Source of the DNA: Longimicrobiales bacterium
Lineage (GTDB): Bacteria; Gemmatimonadota; Gemmatimonadetes; Longimicrobiales; RSA9
DNA length: 35,471 nucleotides
Assembly (NCBI GenBank): GCA_035461765.1
Contig: DATHUY010000115.1
Coordinates: 1-35,471 of the forward strand
Direction of reading: 5' to 3'
Part shown: positions 32,428-35,471 of the stretch, piece by piece
Layout of the letters: each line of letters begins with the position of its first letter
Position numbering within the stretch: the stretch's first letter is position 1
The notes under the pieces: model-generated
What the model was told of the DNA's origin: nothing
The model's input: only the letters and a program-made list of their open reading frames with translations
Database searches by the model: none
Translations under genes and position numbers: made by a program

Positions 32428-33207
32428 TCAGACGCCCATGATGTGATAGCCACCATCGACGTAGACGACCTCGCCCGTCACACCGGCCGCGAGGCCGCTG
32501 CACAGGAACAGGGCGGCATTGCCGACGTCGCCCTGGGTTACGTTGCGCCGCAGCGGTGTGCGCTCCTCGGCCAGGCTCATCAGGCCCTTGAAGCCACGCA
32601 CGCCCGACGCCGCCAGCGTCTTGATCGGACCGGCACTGATCGCATTGATCCGCACGCCATCCGGACCGAGATCCGCGGCGAGGTAGCGAACGCTCGATTC
32701 CAGCGCCGCCTTCGCGACACCCATCACGTTGTAGTTCGTGACCACCTTCTCGGCACCGTAGTACGACAGCGTCAGGATGTTGCCGCCGCGCTCGCGCAGC
32801 ATCGGCGCGGAGTGGCGGGCCAGCAGCACGAGTGAGAAGACGCTGATCTCCTGCGCCTTCAGGAACCCCTGGCGCGAGGTGTTCATGAAGCGGCCCTCCA
32901 GATCCTCACGGTTGGCGAAGGCGACGGCGTGGACGAGAACGTCGAAGCTGTCCCACTTCTCACGGATCCTGGTGAAGCATTCCTCCACCTGTCCATCGTC
33001 GCCAACGTCGCAGGGCAGGATCATCTCCGCATCGACGCTCTCCGCGAGCGGACGCACACGCTTCTCCAGCGCCTCGCCGGCATATGTGAAGATGAGGCTG
33101 GCGCCGTGCTCGTGGAGGGCCTGCGCGATGCCCCATGCGATGCTCCGGTCGTTGGCAACGCCGAACACGAGGACGCGCTTGCCCTCGAAGAGACGCGTGG
33201 GCGTCAT
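32428..33207 (-). CDS. fabI: Enoyl-ACP reductase FabI
   Basis: NADH-dependent reduction of enoyl-ACP, the last step of each fatty acid elongation cycle; cytoplasmic tetramer. The 259-aa length and motifs fit: V-F-G-V-A-N-D-R-S-I-A-W near residue 14, F-A-N-R-E-D-L near 97, T-L-S-Y-Y near 146, and the catalytic pair Tyr159-x6-Lys166 in Y-N-V-M-G-V-A-K. The I-S-A-G-P-I-K-T-L-A loop and D-G-G-Y-H-I-M-G-V end are complete. The Y-x6-K spacing separates it from ordinary short-chain dehydrogenases. AAGGAGAG precedes ATG 33207. It is 31 bp downstream of an AsnC-type gene on the same strand, so probably co-transcribed. Confidence 0.97.
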   Translation of the reverse strand: MTPTRLFEGKRVLVFGVANDRSIAWGIAQALHEHGASLIFTYAGEALEKRVRPLAESVDAEMILPCDVGDDGQVEECFTRIREKWDSFDVLVHAVAFANREDLEGRFMNTSRQGFLKAQEISVFSLVLLARHSAPMLRERGGNILTLSYYGAEKVVTNYNVMGVAKAALESSVRYLAADLGPDGVRINAISAGPIKTLAASGVRGFKGLMSLAEERTPLRRNVTQGDVGNAALFLCSGLAAGVTGEVVYVDGGYHIMGV

Positions 33208-33238
33208 GAATCTCTCTCCTTGTGCATCGTGAGTGTGC

Positions 33239-33514
33239 TCACTCGAAAATGTCGTAAGCGCCGGCGAGGTCCTTCTTCGAGAAGACCCTGAAGGCGACCA
33301 GCGTGGTCGTGCGCTCCAGGCCCTCGACCCTGGCCAGGCTCTCCGTGACGACGTCGGCGATCCGTTCCCACTCCGGCACGCGGATGATCGCAACGAGGTC
33401 CCAGTCACCGGAGACGGAGTACACCTCGGCAATGCCTTCGATGTCCGCAACTGCGCGCGCTGCGGTCGCGATGTGCTCGCGCTGCGCGCGGATCAGAACC
33501 ACACCGGCCACCAT
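33239..33514 (-). CDS. Stand-alone Lrp/AsnC-type ligand-binding domain
   Basis: A 91-aa protein that is only the alpha/beta RAM domain of Lrp/AsnC regulators: V-V-L-I-R-A-Q-R-E-H-I, V-A-D-I-E-G-I-A-E-V-Y-S-V-S-G-D-W-D-L-V-A-I-I-R-V and the final T-T-T-L-V-A-F-R-V-F. The DNA-binding helix-turn-helix is absent. The G-D-W/Y-D-L motif is the amino-acid or effector site in this family. Such stand-alone proteins oligomerise and may sense amino acids. GGAGG lies 5 nt before ATG 33514. It leads into fabI, 31 bp away, hinting at a link between amino acid status and fatty acid synthesis (inference). Confidence 0.9.
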   Translation of the reverse strand: MVAGVVLIRAQREHIATAARAVADIEGIAEVYSVSGDWDLVAIIRVPEWERIADVVTESLARVEGLERTTTLVAFRVFSKKDLAGAYDIFE

Positions 33515-33666
33515 TCCGTCCTCCGTTGCTCGAGATGTCGGGCGGACCGCGCGAAGGTACGGGGAAGTTCAACGCTGCCGCAAGCGCGACAGCGAGCCGG
33601 TTCTGCGGCGGGCGTGATGGTGTGCGGACTTGCGGCAGCGCCCGCGGCCGGGGATCTTCCGGCGCC

Positions 33667-34602
33667 ATGACCAGGACACGAGCGACACCCGTTGCGGCAG
33701 CAGTGGTTCCGCCTGCAGCCAGTGCACATGCAGCGCTCCTCCTCATGGTGCTGATCTGGGGCGTCAACTTCCCCGTGGCCAAAGCCGCACTGACCGAGCT
33801 GAACCCGCTGGCGTTCAACGCGCTCCGATTTCCGCTGGCGGCGCTCGTGGTGTACGCGGCGCTCCGGCGACGCGGGGGATTCCTGTGGCCACGGCGCGGT
33901 GACCGCCTGCGTGTCTTCGGGCTGGGTGTGCTCGGCAACGTCTTCTATCAGCAGTTCTTCATCTTCGGGCTGGCGCTCACGCGCGCGGGCACCGCGAGCC
34001 TTCTGCTGGCCGCCACGCCGATCATGACGGCGCTGCTGTCGGCGGCGCGCGGCCACGAGCGTGTCGCGGCGCGGACCTGGTTCGGCGTCATCGCCACATT
34101 CGTCGGCATTGTGCTCGTCGTCGTGTTCGGCGGCGCCGCTGGCGAGGGGACCTCCAGCCTGCTCGGCGATTTCCTGATGATCGGTGCATCGCTCTCCTGG
34201 GCCGTTTATACCGTGGGCAGCCGAGGCTTCATCGAGCGGTACGGGTCTGTCCAGTTCACGGCGTGGACCCTGTGGACCGGTGCCATCGGGCTCTGCATCA
34301 TAGGCCTGCCAGCGGTGGTGCGCACGGACCTGGGCGCGATATCGGCCGGCGCCTGGTTCGGTGTGGTGTACGCGGGGGCCCTCAGCATCGGCCTGGCGTA
34401 CCTCATCTGGTACTACGGCGTGCGTCTGATTGGGAACACGCGTACGGCGGCCTATTCGAATCTGGTGCCTGTCGTTGCGCTGCTGGCCGCATGGCTTCGG
34501 CTGGGGGAGGTCCCCAGCGCGGGTCAGCTGGCGGGCGCCGGCGTGATTCTGACGGGGCTTACGCTCGCGCAGCTCAGGGTGACACGCCAGCCGCGCAGCT
34601 GA
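33667..34602 (+). CDS. EamA-family (DMT) transporter
   Basis: A 311-aa inner-membrane protein with about ten transmembrane helices in two EamA halves: W-G-V-N-F-P-V-A-K near residue 28 in the first, and W-A-V-Y-T-V-G-S-R near 180 in the second. The helix pattern is regular and G-L-A-L-T-R-A-G-T-A-S-L-L-L matches the RhaT/YdcZ-like drug/metabolite exporters. Substrate unknown. ATG 33667 is chosen because the upstream 47 in-frame residues are not hydrophobic and run into the divergent promoter region. It stands divergent from the AsnC-type/fabI operon and 149 bp upstream of an outer-membrane protein on the same strand. Confidence 0.9.
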   Translation: MTRTRATPVAAAVVPPAASAHAALLLMVLIWGVNFPVAKAALTELNPLAFNALRFPLAALVVYAALRRRGGFLWPRRGDRLRVFGLGVLGNVFYQQFFIFGLALTRAGTASLLLAATPIMTALLSAARGHERVAARTWFGVIATFVGIVLVVVFGGAAGEGTSSLLGDFLMIGASLSWAVYTVGSRGFIERYGSVQFTAWTLWTGAIGLCIIGLPAVVRTDLGAISAGAWFGVVYAGALSIGLAYLIWYYGVRLIGNTRTAAYSNLVPVVALLAAWLRLGEVPSAGQLAGAGVILTGLTLAQLRVTRQPRS

Positions 34603-34751
34603 CGCAGCGGGGTCACGGCACAATGCGGCGCCTGCCACGGTACCAGCAGCGGGGGCGTTCGTCGGCTTGCGGCCGGCTTCGCGCACGGCCTACCTTGCGC
34701 GCTCGGCGCGCCCGGAGGCAGGGCTCCGCCCAATCACCCGAGGTATCCAAC

Positions 34752-35456
34752 GTGACGATGAAGCGTACCCACACAATCTGGATTCTGGCGACCGCCGCGG
34801 CGGCCGCTTTCACGCAGCCCGCGAGCGCGCAGCAGATCGACTCGCCGTACCGGTTCCTGGACCACAGTCAGTTCGGCAGCCTGTGGGGCGGGTATGTGTC
34901 ACCCTCCAATGGCAGCATCGACAACGGGCCGGAGGCGGGTCCGATGTTCGGGGCCGCGTGGGCGCTGCGGGTATCGGGCCCGTTCGCCATCAATGTCGAG
35001 GCGGCATACATGCCATCGACGCGGACGGTTCGCGACACGGTATACGATGCGACACAATCGATGTACGAAAGTCTCGGCGAGGCTGACATCTCGTTGCTGA
35101 CGGTGATGGGCAACCTGAGGCTGAACCTGACGGGCGCGCGCACGTGGAACGATCTGCAGCCGTTCGTGATTGTGGGGGCCGGAGTTGCGGTTGACCTGGC
35201 GGGCGGCTCGGATATCGAGGCGGAGATGCCTTCAAACGCCCGGTTCGACTTCGGCACGAGTTTCGCCGGACAGCTGGGTGCCGGTGTAGACTGGTTCCCG
35301 ACTTCGCGTGTGTCGCTCCGCGTGGATGCGCGCGACATGTTCTGGAAGCTGCCCGTGCCCGAGGCGTTTCTCTTCACGGAGAACGGGGCCAGGCTTTCAC
35401 GTTCGGAATGGGAGCAGAACTTCGCGCTGGCGGCGGGTCTGTCGATTCATTTCTGA
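34752..35456 (+). CDS. Predicted outer-membrane beta-barrel protein
   Basis: A 234-aa secreted protein. The signal peptide (A-A-A-A-A-F-T-Q-P-A-S-A-Q-Q, cut near residue 27) is followed by alternating polar/hydrophobic strands separated by Gly/Asn/Asp turns: L-W-G-G-Y-V-S-P, A-W-A-L-R-V-S-G, V-M-G-N-L-R-L-N-L, F-V-I-V-G-A-G-V-A-V, and G-A-G-V-D-W-F-P. It ends L-A-A-G-L-S-I-H-F, with the C-terminal aromatic Phe used by the BAM assembly machine. GTG 34752 has GAGG 8 nt upstream; ATG 34758 (14 nt) is an alternative differing by two residues. No specific OMP family recognised. Another gene begins 14 nt after its stop. Confidence 0.85.
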   Translation: MTMKRTHTIWILATAAAAAFTQPASAQQIDSPYRFLDHSQFGSLWGGYVSPSNGSIDNGPEAGPMFGAAWALRVSGPFAINVEAAYMPSTRTVRDTVYDATQSMYESLGEADISLLTVMGNLRLNLTGARTWNDLQPFVIVGAGVAVDLAGGSDIEAEMPSNARFDFGTSFAGQLGAGVDWFPTSRVSLRVDARDMFWKLPVPEAFLFTENGARLSRSEWEQNFALAAGLSIHF

Positions 35457-35471
35457 GCGGAGGTACAGCAT
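35457..35471 (+). other. Ribosome binding site and start of a truncated downstream gene
   Basis: GGAGG (35459-35463) is followed after 6 nt by AT at 35470-35471, where the window ends. A start codon is expected there, so the outer-membrane protein gene is probably followed closely by another plus-strand gene. Nothing of its product can be seen. Confidence 0.6.

Overview
The window is a GC-rich, gene-dense chromosomal segment with no rRNA, tRNA, CRISPR array or recognisable transposase. Periplasmic SurA-like foldases, a predicted outer-membrane barrel, FtsEX with an EnvC-type activator and several murein hydrolases point to a diderm bacterium. Small F-x-D-x-x-G-x-x-W proteins like three found here are, as far as I recall, typical of Gemmatimonadota, so a Gemmatimonadota-like host is my best guess (inference, not proven by a marker gene).

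Layout. 38-2898: two PpiC/SurA-type peptidyl-prolyl isomerases, the first a lipoprotein. 2914-7873: pdxA-ftsE-ftsX-envC-holB, every later gene overlapping its predecessor, so vitamin B6 synthesis, division and clamp loading share one transcript. 8000-9296: moaC and a membrane-anchored lytic transglycosylase, ending at a 54-bp perfect palindrome that faces a small minus-strand gene. 9506-16283 is all minus strand: a small protein, an MltD-type transglycosylase with two LysM domains, an unknown protein, a bacterial eRF1/Vms1-like protein, guaB, and a DUF1232/DUF2281-like pair. 16453-21189: a hexapeptide acyltransferase, a hairpin repeat element, acetyl-CoA synthetase, a DksA/TraR-type zinc protein, and a PerR-like regulator divergent from a degenerate receiver protein.

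21259-27159 looks like a nitrogen-assimilation block. Type III and type I glutamine synthetases diverge from a shared 316-bp control region. Downstream lies a two-component antitermination pair (ANTAR regulator plus HWE/HisKA_2 kinase) whose own leader carries an intrinsic terminator. 27458-29578 is a PBP4-type D-Ala-D-Ala carboxypeptidase with two LysM domains.

29668-32346 is the most unusual part. An ATGA-coupled three-gene operon encodes two related small proteins and a YkfC-like NlpC/P60 peptidase without a signal peptide. It diverges from a small MscS/CmpX-like membrane protein, and a third related small protein follows. 32428-35456 holds an AsnC-type ligand-binding protein with fabI, an EamA transporter and an outer-membrane barrel. 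A further gene begins at the very end of the window.
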